Shown piece after piece: positions 9,005-15,732 of a stretch of 21,464 nucleotides of DNA. The notes beneath the pieces were generated by a model that saw nothing but the letters and a program-made list of their open reading frames with translations, did not search any database and was not told where the DNA came from. This stretch comes from an uncultured Solirubrobacteraceae bacterium (lineage in GTDB: Bacteria; Actinomycetota; Thermoleophilia; Solirubrobacterales; Solirubrobacteraceae). Position 1 is the stretch's first letter. Each line of letters opens with the position of its first letter. The position numbers and the translations under genes are program-made. The stretch lies in NCBI GenBank assembly GCA_955652345.1, contig CATPBV010000274.1, positions 1-21,464 of the forward strand. Direction: 5' to 3'.

Positions 9005-9471
9005 CGCTGAGAGCCCTGGGCGGGCGCGGCCTCGCGGGTGCGCCACATGATCAGCGCATCCTCGCCCGTGTCTCGGTAATAGCGTCGCCGCGTGCCTGAG
9101 CTGCGAAAGCCGTAACGCTCGTAGAGCGCGATCGCCGGAGCGTTCGATGGGCGGACCTCCAGGGTGTACTGCTCGCTCTGGCCCGCTCGCTCGAGCATCT
9201 CGCTCAGCAGTGCGCCCGCGATTCCCCGGCGCCTGGACACGGGGTCGACCGCGAGGTTCATCAGATGCCACACGTCGGCGTAGCGGGAGCACACGAGGTA
9301 TCCGGCCACGCCATTCCCCCATGCAGCCGCAAGGCACACCCCACCCGGCTTCGACAGCTCCAGCACGAACATCGCCAGCGACCACGGGCTCGGAAAGGCG
9401 CGTCGCTCGATCGCGATGACCCGCGGCAGATCGGAATACGCAAGGGGTCGGATGACGGGCGCTGCGGTCAT
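9001..9471 (-). CDS. rimI: Ribosomal protein S18-alanine N-acetyltransferase RimI
   Basis: A 156-aa GNAT acetyltransferase. The acetyl-CoA motif A is MNLAVDPVSRRRGIAGALL, followed by LEVRPSNAPAIALYERYGF, which is diagnostic of RimI, and the C-terminal YYRDTGEDALIM. It acetylates the N-terminal alanine of S18 in enterobacteria; in actinobacteria the substrate range appears broader, so the exact target here is inferred. It is placed between tsaB and tsaD, a common bacterial arrangement. The ATG at 9471 overlaps the tsaB stop (ATGA) and its stop overlaps the tsaD GTG. Confidence 0.92.
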   Translation of the reverse strand: MTAAPVIRPLAYSDLPRVIAIERRAFPSPWSLAMFVLELSKPGGVCLAAAWGNGVAGYLVCSRYADVWHLMNLAVDPVSRRRGIAGALLSEMLERAGQSEQYTLEVRPSNAPAIALYERYGFRSSGTRRRYYRDTGEDALIMWRTREAAPAQGSQR

Positions 9472-10217
9472 TTGTCAAGAGCTATCTCGGCATCGGGACG
9501 ACGCAGGTATGCCGGCCTGACTTCCGCGAGATCACCGTCGGGGATCTGCCGCGCGAGCCGGCAGTGGTTGATGGCGGTGACTCTGTGGAGCTCGGAGTCG
9601 TCCTCTGGGACCGACACCCCCGAGGGCTCGAGAACCTCCCGAAATTCTACTGCGCCCTCACCAATCGTCAGCGTCGACGGGCCAACCCGGCGGGCGATTT
9701 CGCTGAGCGCGTGAGGTCCGGCCACGGTTGCACCGACGAGCGCCTGGGGCGCGCCGGCCGGCCGGCCACTTAGCGAACCGCCGGGCGACGTCCCGCGCAG
9801 GTCGCTCACACGCCAGGCAGCCACGAACGCCTCGCCACGGCGAGCGTCGAGCACTGTCAGCACGACGTCGGTTCCAGCGCGGTCGCCGCACGCGAGGGCG
9901 TTCACCGCCAGTGACTGCAGCGTGGGAACGCCGACAAGCGGAATGCCTCGGGCCTGGGCCAGCGCCCGAGCGCTCGCCACGCCTACGCGCAGCCCGGTGA
10001 ACGTCCCGGGGCCGACTCCGACCGCGAGACGATCGACCTCCTCCCAGGCGACTCCACCAAGCTCGAGGAGCTCGGCGATCATGGGCATCAGCCGGGTCGT
10101 GTGGCGAGGCCGCTCCCCGCGGGCAGGGTCGTCCCGACGCTCGACCGGCTCCGCGGAGCCGGTCGACAGTGCGACTGTCGTTGCGCGCGTCGCCGTGTCG
10201 AACGCGAGGATCGTCAT
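9468..10217 (-). CDS. tsaB: t6A synthesis scaffold protein TsaB
   Basis: A 249-aa paralogue of TsaD that lacks catalysis and dimerises with it in the t6A complex. It starts MTILAFDTATRATTVAL, the ASKHA phosphate-1 strand pair, and carries the family signature VGVGPGTFTGLRVGVASARALA (avoiding the TsaD metal-binding histidines) and VLDARRGEAFVAAW. The C-terminal half ends in EVRPAYLRRPDAEIA, also typical. The upstream extension of the frame is tsaE DNA; the ATG at 10217 overlaps the tsaE stop as ATGA and puts the first strand at residue 2. A short insertion, GSAEPVERRDDPARGERPRH, follows the first hairpin. Confidence 0.94.
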   Translation of the reverse strand: MTILAFDTATRATTVALSTGSAEPVERRDDPARGERPRHTTRLMPMIAELLELGGVAWEEVDRLAVGVGPGTFTGLRVGVASARALAQARGIPLVGVPTLQSLAVNALACGDRAGTDVVLTVLDARRGEAFVAAWRVSDLRGTSPGGSLSGRPAGAPQALVGATVAGPHALSEIARRVGPSTLTIGEGAVEFREVLEPSGVSVPEDDSELHRVTAINHCRLARQIPDGDLAEVRPAYLRRPDAEIALDK

Positions 10218-10723
10218 ATCTCCTCGATCGAGACGATCCGCCGATCGCCTCCAGCGTGGGCAATGCTCACGCGCGCCACGAGCAGCGCGTAGCTGCGCAG
10301 GGCGTCGATGTTGCGGGGCCACTCGACGAACGCGATTGTGTCCGGCCGCAGGTAGTCAGCGAGCAGCTCGGGGTCCTCAGCATCGAGGTCCTCAACCCTG
10401 AAGAGATCGACGTGCGCGACCGGGGGCGAGCTCGGATAGCGCTGACCGATCGTGAACGTCGGACTGGTGACCGGGGTCGTCACCCCGAGCGCCCGGCAAG
10501 CGCCACGCACGAAGGTCGTCTTCCCCGTGCCGATCTCCCCTTCGAGCAGCACGGCGTCGCCCGGGCTCAGCTCGAGCGCCAGCCTCGAGCCGAGCGCCTC
10601 GGTCTGCGACGGGCTCGCGGTGCGATGGCGGCCGAGCGGCCCGATCTGGGATCGACTCGGCATCCGATGGCGGCCGAGCGTGCCCGCCTTCGCTGGTCGT
10701 GAGGTCTTATCGCTGCTGGGCAC
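10214..10723 (-). CDS. tsaE: t6A synthesis ATPase TsaE
   Basis: A P-loop ATPase needed for turnover of the TsaB-TsaD complex. The core begins at SQTEALGSRLA; the Walker A motif is EGEIGTGKTTF (residues 61-71 counting from the GTG at 10723), then SPTFTIGQRY, HVDLFRVED and the family-specific FVEWPRN. The GTG gives 169 aa and lies 10 bases after a plausible -10 hexamer, so the mRNA would have almost no leader. The ATG at 10663 would give 149 aa, closer to the usual length. The about 20-40 extra N-terminal residues come from a 42-bp imperfect duplication (LGRHR appears twice) and are not needed for the fold. It heads an eight-gene chain and diverges from the flippase gene across 78 bases. Confidence 0.92.
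   Translation of the reverse strand: MPSSDKTSRPAKAGTLGRHRMPSRSQIGPLGRHRTASPSQTEALGSRLALELSPGDAVLLEGEIGTGKTTFVRGACRALGVTTPVTSPTFTIGQRYPSSPPVAHVDLFRVEDLDAEDPELLADYLRPDTIAFVEWPRNIDALRSYALLVARVSIAHAGGDRRIVSIEEI
10597..10680. repeat. 42-bp imperfect tandem duplication in the 5' end of tsaE
   Basis: Units 10597-10638 and 10639-10680 match at 31 of 42 positions, including 16 consecutive bases at their right ends (CGATGGCGGCCGAGCG). The period is exactly 14 codons, so the tsaE frame is kept, and both copies encode LGRHR followed by a Ser/Gln-rich stretch. Confidence 0.75.
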
Positions 10724-10732
10724 CGGATTGCC

Positions 10733-10761
10733 ACTGTAGAGCAGCGATTTTCGGCTGCCAG
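10733..10761 (-). promoter_or_regulatory. Candidate promoter of the tsaE chain
   Basis: On the - strand CTGGCA (10761-10756) and TACAGT (10738-10733) are separated by exactly 17 bases and match the -35 and -10 consensus at four of six positions each. The predicted start would be 2-4 bases before the GTG of tsaE at 10723. Confidence 0.4.
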
Positions 10762-10785
10762 TCGCGATCCCCGTGCCCCGTTCGC

Positions 10786-10791
10786 TACCGT
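10786..10791 (+). promoter_or_regulatory. Candidate -10 element of the flippase gene
   Basis: TACCGT (TAnnnT class) ends 10 bases before the ATG at 10802. A start 6-7 bases downstream would leave a leader of only 3-4 bases. No ribosome site precedes the ATG, in agreement, but no clear -35 is visible. Confidence 0.3.
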
Positions 10792-10801
10792 CAGCCGCAC
10801 C

Positions 10802-12508
10802 ATGACCGAGCCCGAGACCCAGTCGGCCGTGGGTCGCTTCGCTGGCCTGAAGCGCCGCTACGAGCCGCGCATCGCGGCGCTGCGCGGATCGGAGACCGCC
10901 AAGGCCGGGGGACTGGCTGGAGCGATGATCGTCAACAACGTCATCGCGCTCGGATCGACTGTGGTGTTCGCGCACCTGCTGCACAAAGAGCGCTACGGCT
11001 TTCTGGCAGCGCTGGTCAGTTACTTCCTGATCCTGTCGGTGGCCGGACAGGCGATCCAGGTGGCGACGGCTCGCGAGGGCGTGTTGGGCCATCTCGGAGT
11101 CGGTGCGGGCCTCACCGACACCCTCAAGCGATGGACCCGGACGATGGCGCTGTTTACGCTCGGGATGACCGTCGTCTCGGTCCTGCTCCGCGTGCCGATC
11201 GCGGACGCGGTCGGCGTGAAGAAGGACGTGTGGGCCGCTGCGATCGGGCTGCCCGCGGGATGCATGTGGCTCGAGCTGTCGATCCTACGTGGCGCGCTTC
11301 AGGGCGTGGGCGACTATCGCAGCGTCGGGTTCAGCCTGATGGGCGAGCAGGGCGTGCGCCTGATCATCGGCACAGTGCTCGTGCTCGCTGGTCTCAGCGT
11401 CACGGGCGCGTTCCTGGCCACCCCGGTGTCGCTTGTCGCGATGAGTGTCTACTGCGTGATGCAGCTTCGGCGATACGCGCGATCGGCCAAGCCGGGCTCA
11501 TCGAGCGAGGCGCAACGCGCCGCGACGATCGGGCTCGGCGCCCATATCCGGCAAGCGTGGGCGCCGATCGCGGGGCTGATCGTGATCGCGGTGCTTCAGA
11601 ACATCGACATCATCGCCGCGAATCATCGGTTCACCGGAAACGTCAAGAGCTCGTATGCGGCGACGGCGGTCGCGGCCAAGGTCCTCGTGTGGGTCGCGAT
11701 CGGCGCGGGCTTCTATGTCGTGCCGGAGGTCTCGCGCCGGCGTGCCGCAGGTGAGGACACGCGCCCGGTGCTGGCCCGGGCGCTGGGAATCATCCTGGCC
11801 TGCTCAGTCCCCGTGCTGCTGATCTTCGCGTTTGGCGCCAAGCCGCTGCTGCGGCTGGCATTCGGCGCCGATCGGACGCTCGCCTCGAATTCGCTGCTGA
11901 TCCTGGGAATCGCGTTCACGGTGCTCGCCTGTACCTACCTGGCGATCCAGTACATGCTCGCTCAGCGCCGGACCGGCTTCCTGCTGTTGCTTGGCCTGGT
12001 GGCGATCGCTGAGCCCGTGCTGCTCCTGCAGGCCCCGCGCAAGCCCGCCGCGTTCGCGACGGTGGTCCTCGCGGTCCAGGCGGTCGCTGCGATCGTGGCG
12101 TTCACGTTTGCGATCTGGCGAGACAAGCCGCCCCCGAAACCAGCCGCGCCGGATCCGCCCGGGAACCGCGAGGCCGAGGCCCTGCCTCTCCCGGTCGAGG
12201 CCCAATGGAGGCAGGTCAGAGGCCTAGAACAGCCCCAGCTGAGCCGCGACCTCGAGCTGGTCGCCCCGCGTCGCTTCAGGCTCATCGACCAGCTCCTCGC
12301 GGCCGGGAAGCTCCTCGGGCTCGGGAACCGGCTCGAGGGCGGGCGGCTGGTCGGGCGCCCCCAGGGCCAGCAGCTGCGGAATCCGCTGAAAATCGGCCCG
12401 CAGCGTCGCGAGCATCGACGGCGTGTAGAGCGCCGCGGCCGGGTGGTAGAGCGGATACAGGCGGACCGCGCGCGAACCGACGATCCGCACCTCCTCGCGG
12501 CCGTGTAG
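10802..12508 (+). CDS. MOP-superfamily polysaccharide/lipid flippase
   Basis: A membrane protein with about 12 hydrophobic segments between residues about 37 and 442 (among them AGAMIVNNVIALGSTVVFAHLL, LIVIAVLQNIDIIAA and VLACTYLAIQYMLAQ), resembling oligosaccharide-lipid flippases of the MATE/MOP superfamily that move lipid-linked sugars across the membrane. The N-terminal 35 residues are cytoplasmic and charged. After about residue 445 the sequence turns Pro-rich and then Arg/Gln/Leu-rich, and the last 95 codons (12224-12508) lie antisense to the 3' end of the udg gene. A normal family member would end near 450 residues, so the tail is either a real antisense-encoded extension or the result of a lost stop or frameshift near 12130-12220. 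No glycosyltransferases are adjacent, so the substrate is unknown. Confidence 0.8.
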   Translation: MTEPETQSAVGRFAGLKRRYEPRIAALRGSETAKAGGLAGAMIVNNVIALGSTVVFAHLLHKERYGFLAALVSYFLILSVAGQAIQVATAREGVLGHLGVGAGLTDTLKRWTRTMALFTLGMTVVSVLLRVPIADAVGVKKDVWAAAIGLPAGCMWLELSILRGALQGVGDYRSVGFSLMGEQGVRLIIGTVLVLAGLSVTGAFLATPVSLVAMSVYCVMQLRRYARSAKPGSSSEAQRAATIGLGAHIRQAWAPIAGLIVIAVLQNIDIIAANHRFTGNVKSSYAATAVAAKVLVWVAIGAGFYVVPEVSRRRAAGEDTRPVLARALGIILACSVPVLLIFAFGAKPLLRLAFGADRTLASNSLLILGIAFTVLACTYLAIQYMLAQRRTGFLLLLGLVAIAEPVLLLQAPRKPAAFATVVLAVQAVAAIVAFTFAIWRDKPPPKPAAPDPPGNREAEALPLPVEAQWRQVRGLEQPQLSRDLELVAPRRFRLIDQLLAAGKLLGLGNRLEGGRLVGRPQGQQLRNPLKIGPQRREHRRRVERRGRVVERIQADRARTDDPHLLAAV

Positions 12509-12940
12509 GCGAGAGATGCCAGCGGAATCCGCCCGCAACAGCTTCGTCGAGAAGTTCCCAAGGGTGCAGATCACGGTGGGCTCGATCAGATCCACCTGCT
12601 TGCGTAGGTAGGGCTGGCACGACGCGATCTCGTTCGGGTGCGGGTCCCGGTTGCCTGGAGGGCGGCACTTCAAGGTGTTACAGATCCACACGTCCGTGCG
12701 CTCGAGTCCGATCTCTTCGAGCAGCGTGTCGAGCAGCTTGCCCGCCTGCCCGACGAACGGAAGGCCCAGGCGATCCTCGTTCGCGCCGGGGGCCTCGCCG
12801 ATGAACATCAGCTCGGCGTCGGCGTTCCCGGCGCCGAACACCACGTTTGTCCTGGTCTGGTGAAGCGGACACCGAACGCATCCCTTCGCTTCTTCATAGA
12901 CCGACTTCAGCTCTTCACGGCGCTCGGCGGCTGTTGCCAC
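12224..12940 (-). CDS. udg: Family 4 (iron-sulfur) uracil-DNA glycosylase
   Basis: A 238-aa DNA repair enzyme that excises uracil, important where cytosine deamination is frequent. The four cluster cysteines are visible: CVRC near residues 21-24, one in CNTLKCRPPGNRDP, and one in SCQPYL. The active-site motif is GEAPGANEDRLGLPFVGQAG and the DNA-clamping motif is LYHPAAAL. The C-terminal Pro/Glu-rich tail ending in AAQLGLF is common in actinobacterial members. The GTG start at 12940 follows a -10-like TACCAT by exactly 6 bases, predicting a leaderless mRNA. Its last 285 bases overlap the flippase frame on the other strand. Confidence 0.94.
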   Translation of the reverse strand: MATAAERREELKSVYEEAKGCVRCPLHQTRTNVVFGAGNADAELMFIGEAPGANEDRLGLPFVGQAGKLLDTLLEEIGLERTDVWICNTLKCRPPGNRDPHPNEIASCQPYLRKQVDLIEPTVICTLGNFSTKLLRADSAGISRLHGREEVRIVGSRAVRLYPLYHPAAALYTPSMLATLRADFQRIPQLLALGAPDQPPALEPVPEPEELPGREELVDEPEATRGDQLEVAAQLGLF

Positions 12941-12946
12941 GCCACG

Positions 12947-12952
12947 ATGGTA
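12947..12952 (-). promoter_or_regulatory. -10 element of udg, leaderless arrangement
   Basis: TACCAT on the - strand is followed by CGTGGC and then the GTG start at 12940. A -10 hexamer six bases from the start codon puts the transcription start at about the first base of the codon. No Shine-Dalgarno sequence is present. The -35 region is not recognisable. Confidence 0.5.
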
Positions 12953-13036
12953 GACACGACGCCTGACGCTCCGCGGGGGCCGGATCCTTCGATCCTCGCA
13001 ATAAGCGCGTTTGATGGGATGCCGAGATTGAAGGGG

Positions 13037-13042
13037 TATGCT
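13037..13042 (+). promoter_or_regulatory. Possible -10 element for the pantothenate operon
   Basis: TATGCT lies in the comparatively AT-richer part of the 185-bp spacer between udg and the DUF2520 gene. TTGATG upstream would be a good -35 but stands 20 bases away, longer than usual. The leader would be about 75 bases. The same spacer holds a small hairpin, GGATC-CTTC-GATCC (12982-12995). Confidence 0.22.
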
Positions 13043-13125
13043 GAATGTGAGGCCATCGCGCTCGAACGCGGACGGACCTCGAATACAAGCACTTCAATTC
13101 TTCACCAAGCCGACCGGTATCTCAC

Positions 13126-13884
13126 ATGCGGGAACTGGAACGGGATTCCTCAGCGAGCGGTGCTGCGCGCGGATTGACGATCGTGGGCGCAGGCCGGCTC
13201 GGTTGTGCATTTGCAGACTCGCTGAGGGCCGCCGGCTACCAGATCGCTGGACCGCTCGGGCGGGGCGCTGACGGCGCCGGCGCCGATGCCGTGCTGCTGT
13301 GCGTGCCCGACGCCGAGATCGCAGCCGCCGCCTCACTGATCGCGCCTGGCCGCCCGGTCGGTCATTGCTCCGGCGCGACGGGGCTTGCGGTCCTGGCCCC
13401 ACATGAGGCGTTCTCGCTGCACCCGTTGATGACGGTCACCTCGCGGGGCGCATCGTTCGCGGGCGCGGGCGCGGCGATCGCCGGCGGCACCGGGCGGGCC
13501 CTGGGCATTGCCGCCGAGCTGGCCGGCGCCCTCGGGATGCACGCCGTCGAGGTGCGCGAGGAGGATCGGGCCGCATATCACGCCGCCGCGTCGATCGCGT
13601 CGAACTTCCTGGTCACGCTCGAGGCCGCTGCCGAGCGACTCGCCGGCACCGCCGGCGTCGCCCGCGAGCTGCTGGTGCCACTGGTTCGAGCGACGGTCGA
13701 GAACTGGGCCTCCCTCGGGCCACAAGGAGCCTTGACGGGCCCGGTCGCGCGCGGAGACGAGGTGACGGTCTCGCGTCAGCGCGAGGCCATCGTGGACCGG
13801 GCGCCCGACCTGGCCACACTGTTCGATGCGCTGGCTGACGCTACGCGCTCGGTTGCGCTTCGCCGAGAGGGTCAGCCGGCATGA
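13126..13884 (+). CDS. Rossmann-like plus DUF2520 domain protein
   Basis: A 252-aa two-domain oxidoreductase-like protein. The nucleotide-binding domain starts at residue 17 with LTIVGAGRLGCAFADSL and continues through AVLLCVPDAEIAAAA and HCSGATGLAVL to FSLHPLMTVT. The C-terminal helical DUF2520 domain includes EEDRAAYHAAASIASNFLVTLEAAAERL. The layout is that of 3-hydroxyacid and ketopantoate-type reductases: a Rossmann domain followed by a helical domain. Its TGA overlaps the panC ATG (ATGA), and panB follows, so it is translated with two pantothenate enzymes while no panE is visible. That makes ketopantoate reductase a reasonable inference, not a demonstrated function. There is no clear ribosome site before the ATG; a TTG just ahead of the first strand is a weaker alternative. 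Confidence 0.87.
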   Translation: MRELERDSSASGAARGLTIVGAGRLGCAFADSLRAAGYQIAGPLGRGADGAGADAVLLCVPDAEIAAAASLIAPGRPVGHCSGATGLAVLAPHEAFSLHPLMTVTSRGASFAGAGAAIAGGTGRALGIAAELAGALGMHAVEVREEDRAAYHAAASIASNFLVTLEAAAERLAGTAGVARELLVPLVRATVENWASLGPQGALTGPVARGDEVTVSRQREAIVDRAPDLATLFDALADATRSVALRREGQPA

Positions 13885-14792
13885 GGACGATCCGCGCGAT
13901 CGCCGAGCTCCGCCAGGCCCTCGCCGGCCCGCGCCGGGAGGGACGGTCAATTGGTCTCGTGCCGACGATGGGAGCGTTTCACGAGGGGCACCTCTCGCTG
14001 ATACGCCGTGCCCGGACGGAGTGCGACGTCGTCGTCGTGTCGCTGTTCGTCAACCCGGCTCAGTTCAACGAGGAGGCCGACCTCGCTGCCTATCCGCGCG
14101 ACGAGCGGCGAGACGCCGAGCTTGCGGAGCGCGAGCGCGTCGACTACCTGTTCGTGCCCTCCGCGGAGGAGATGTATCCGGCGGGGTTTGCGACCACGGT
14201 TTCCGTGGGCCGCGTGACGGAGATGTTCGAGGGCGCCCACCGCGGCCGCTCGCACTTCGACGGCGTCACCACGGTGGTGACCAAGCTCTTGAACATCGCG
14301 TCCCCCCACGTCGCGTACTTCGGAGGCAAGGACGCCCAGCAGGCGGTTGTCGTGCAGCGGCTCGCGCGTGACCTCGACATTCCCGTGCGAATCGAGGTGT
14401 GTCCCACCGTCCGCGAGCCCGACGGACTCGCTCTCTCGAGCCGGAACGTCCTTCTCAGCCCGGATGAGCGCAACCGAGCCAGGGCGCTTCACCGAGCCCT
14501 GCGCGCCACCGCGTCGGCGGTCGATGCAGGAGAACGAGATGCCGTCGCAGCCAAGGCTGCCGGCGTCACGGAGCTCGAGGCCGCAGGCGTGCGGCCCGAC
14601 TACTTCGAGCTCGTGCGGGCGCCCACCCTCGAGCCGGTGAACCGGATCGACGGCGACATCCTCGCGCTGGTCGCAGCTCGCGTTGGCGCGGTACGCCTGA
14701 TCGACAACGAGCCAATCACCCTGAACACCAACCACGCGCGAAGCCCCTCGAAGAGCAACCACCGCGCATCAACCACGCCCCGAAGGAGCTGA
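13881..14792 (+). CDS. panC: Pantothenate synthetase (pantoate--beta-alanine ligase)
   Basis: A 303-aa cytoplasmic enzyme that joins pantoate and beta-alanine using ATP to make vitamin B5. It carries LVPTMGAFHEGHLSLI (the HIGH-like ATP site), VVSLFVNPAQFNE, HFDGVTTVVTKL, YFGGKDAQQ for ATP/pantoate, and ALSSRNVLLS, the KMSKS-like region. The normal end of the family is RLIDN near residue 276; here 27 further residues follow, rich in Asn, Ser and Arg, encoded by a stretch with three CAACCAC copies. It starts at the ATG overlapping the DUF2520 stop. panB begins 5 bases after its TGA, and the panB ribosome site (AAGGAG) lies within the panC tail. Confidence 0.96.
   Translation: MRTIRAIAELRQALAGPRREGRSIGLVPTMGAFHEGHLSLIRRARTECDVVVVSLFVNPAQFNEEADLAAYPRDERRDAELAERERVDYLFVPSAEEMYPAGFATTVSVGRVTEMFEGAHRGRSHFDGVTTVVTKLLNIASPHVAYFGGKDAQQAVVVQRLARDLDIPVRIEVCPTVREPDGLALSSRNVLLSPDERNRARALHRALRATASAVDAGERDAVAAKAAGVTELEAAGVRPDYFELVRAPTLEPVNRIDGDILALVAARVGAVRLIDNEPITLNTNHARSPSKSNHRASTTPRRS
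14729..14776 (+). repeat. Three CAACCAC copies in the panC 3' tail
   Basis: CAACCAC occurs at 14729-14735, 14756-14762 and 14770-14776. The first and third copies extend to nearly identical 16-base stretches ending in CGAAG. They code for the low-complexity tail after the normal end of PanC. Confidence 0.55.
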
Positions 14793-14797
14793 AGCCG

Positions 14798-15694
14798 ATG
14801 TCCGCTACCCCCCGCAGTCCTGTCCCGCAGGACCTCGAGGCGCCGCTGCCGATGACCCTGCCTCGGCTTGCGGAGAAGAAGCGCCTTGGCGAGCGCATCG
14901 TGATGGTCACCGCCTACGACTATCCGTCGGCCCAGGTGGCGGAGGCGGCGGGCGTCGACGTCGTGCTCGTCGGCGACTCCGCCGCGATGACGGTGCTCGG
15001 CTACTCGACCACCGTGCCCGTCCGGATCGACGAGATGCTGATGCTCGCGGCGGCGGCTCGGCGCGGGCTACAGACTCCGATGCTGATCGGTGACCTTCCG
15101 TTCGGCTCGTATGAGGCCTCCGACGAGCTCGCGATCGCGACCGCGCAGCGGTTCATAAAGGAGGCCGGCTGCGACGCGGTCAAGCTCGAGCGCGGCGGGA
15201 CGAGCGTGCAGCGCGCCCGCGCCATCGTCGAGTCCGGCATTCCGGTCATGGGACACGTCGGCTTGACACCGCAGACGGCGACGGCGCTCGGGGGCTATAA
15301 GGCTCAAGGCCGAACCGCCGAGCGCGCCATCGGTGTGGCCCGGGATGCGATCGCTCTCCAAGCGGCCGGCTGCTTCTCGATCGTGTTCGAGGCGATCCCG
15401 GCGGCCGTCGCGGCCGCGATCATGGAGCGGCTCGAGGTACCGGTGATCGGGATCGGCGCGGGGCCCGAGACCGACGGTCAGGTGCTCGTCTTCCACGACC
15501 TGCTGGGCATCTACGACGGACACGCGCCACGCTTCGCCAAGCGCTACGGCGAGCTGAGGGCGCAGATGGTCGCCGGTGTCGCCGAGTACGCAGCGGAGGT
15601 CCGAAGCGGCGCATTCCCGAGCGCTGAGCACACCTACTCGATCGACGACGAGGAGCTCCATCAGTTCCGGGCTGGACTCGCCGAACTCGCCTGA
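14798..15694 (+). CDS. panB: 3-methyl-2-oxobutanoate hydroxymethyltransferase
   Basis: A 298-aa TIM-barrel enzyme that adds a hydroxymethyl group from methylene-tetrahydrofolate to ketoisovalerate, giving ketopantoate. Motifs: VMVTAYDYPSAQ, VLVGDSAAMTVLGY (Mg-binding Asp), LIGDLPFGSYE, AVKLERG, PVMGHVGLTPQ, SIVFEAIP and VIGIGAGPETDGQVLVFHDLLG. About 18 extra N-terminal residues (SATPRSPVPQDLEAPLP) precede the usual start. The ATG at 14798 has AAGGAG with a spacing of about 9 bases. With panC and DUF2520 it provides all steps from ketoisovalerate to pantothenate only if DUF2520 is the reductase; panD for beta-alanine is not in the window. Confidence 0.96.
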   Translation: MSATPRSPVPQDLEAPLPMTLPRLAEKKRLGERIVMVTAYDYPSAQVAEAAGVDVVLVGDSAAMTVLGYSTTVPVRIDEMLMLAAAARRGLQTPMLIGDLPFGSYEASDELAIATAQRFIKEAGCDAVKLERGGTSVQRARAIVESGIPVMGHVGLTPQTATALGGYKAQGRTAERAIGVARDAIALQAAGCFSIVFEAIPAAVAAAIMERLEVPVIGIGAGPETDGQVLVFHDLLGIYDGHAPRFAKRYGELRAQMVAGVAEYAAEVRSGAFPSAEHTYSIDDEELHQFRAGLAELA

Positions 15695-15720
15695 GTCACC
15701 CGCGAGGCACGTGAGGCGAA

Positions 15721-15726
15721 TACCAT
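15721..15726 (+). promoter_or_regulatory. -10 element of the DUF47 gene, leaderless arrangement
   Basis: TACCAT, then CGGAAC, then the GTG start at 15733. The 6-base spacer is the same as at udg. It lies only 27 bases after panB, so it would give the DUF47 gene its own start inside a + strand gene row. Confidence 0.5.
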
Positions 15727-15732
15727 CGGAAC

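Noticed and set aside
9005..9478. Upstream extension of the tsaD frame
   Set aside because: It is rimI in another frame; TsaD proteins begin at the ILAIETSCDDT motif.
10724..11092. Upstream extension of the tsaE frame into the flippase gene
   Set aside because: It would cross the divergent promoter region and run antisense to the flippase; the sequence is not TsaE-like.
10699..11754. 351-codon + strand frame overlapping the flippase gene
   Set aside because: Out-of-frame shadow: Arg-rich and without membrane segments, whereas the frame from 10802 encodes clear helices.
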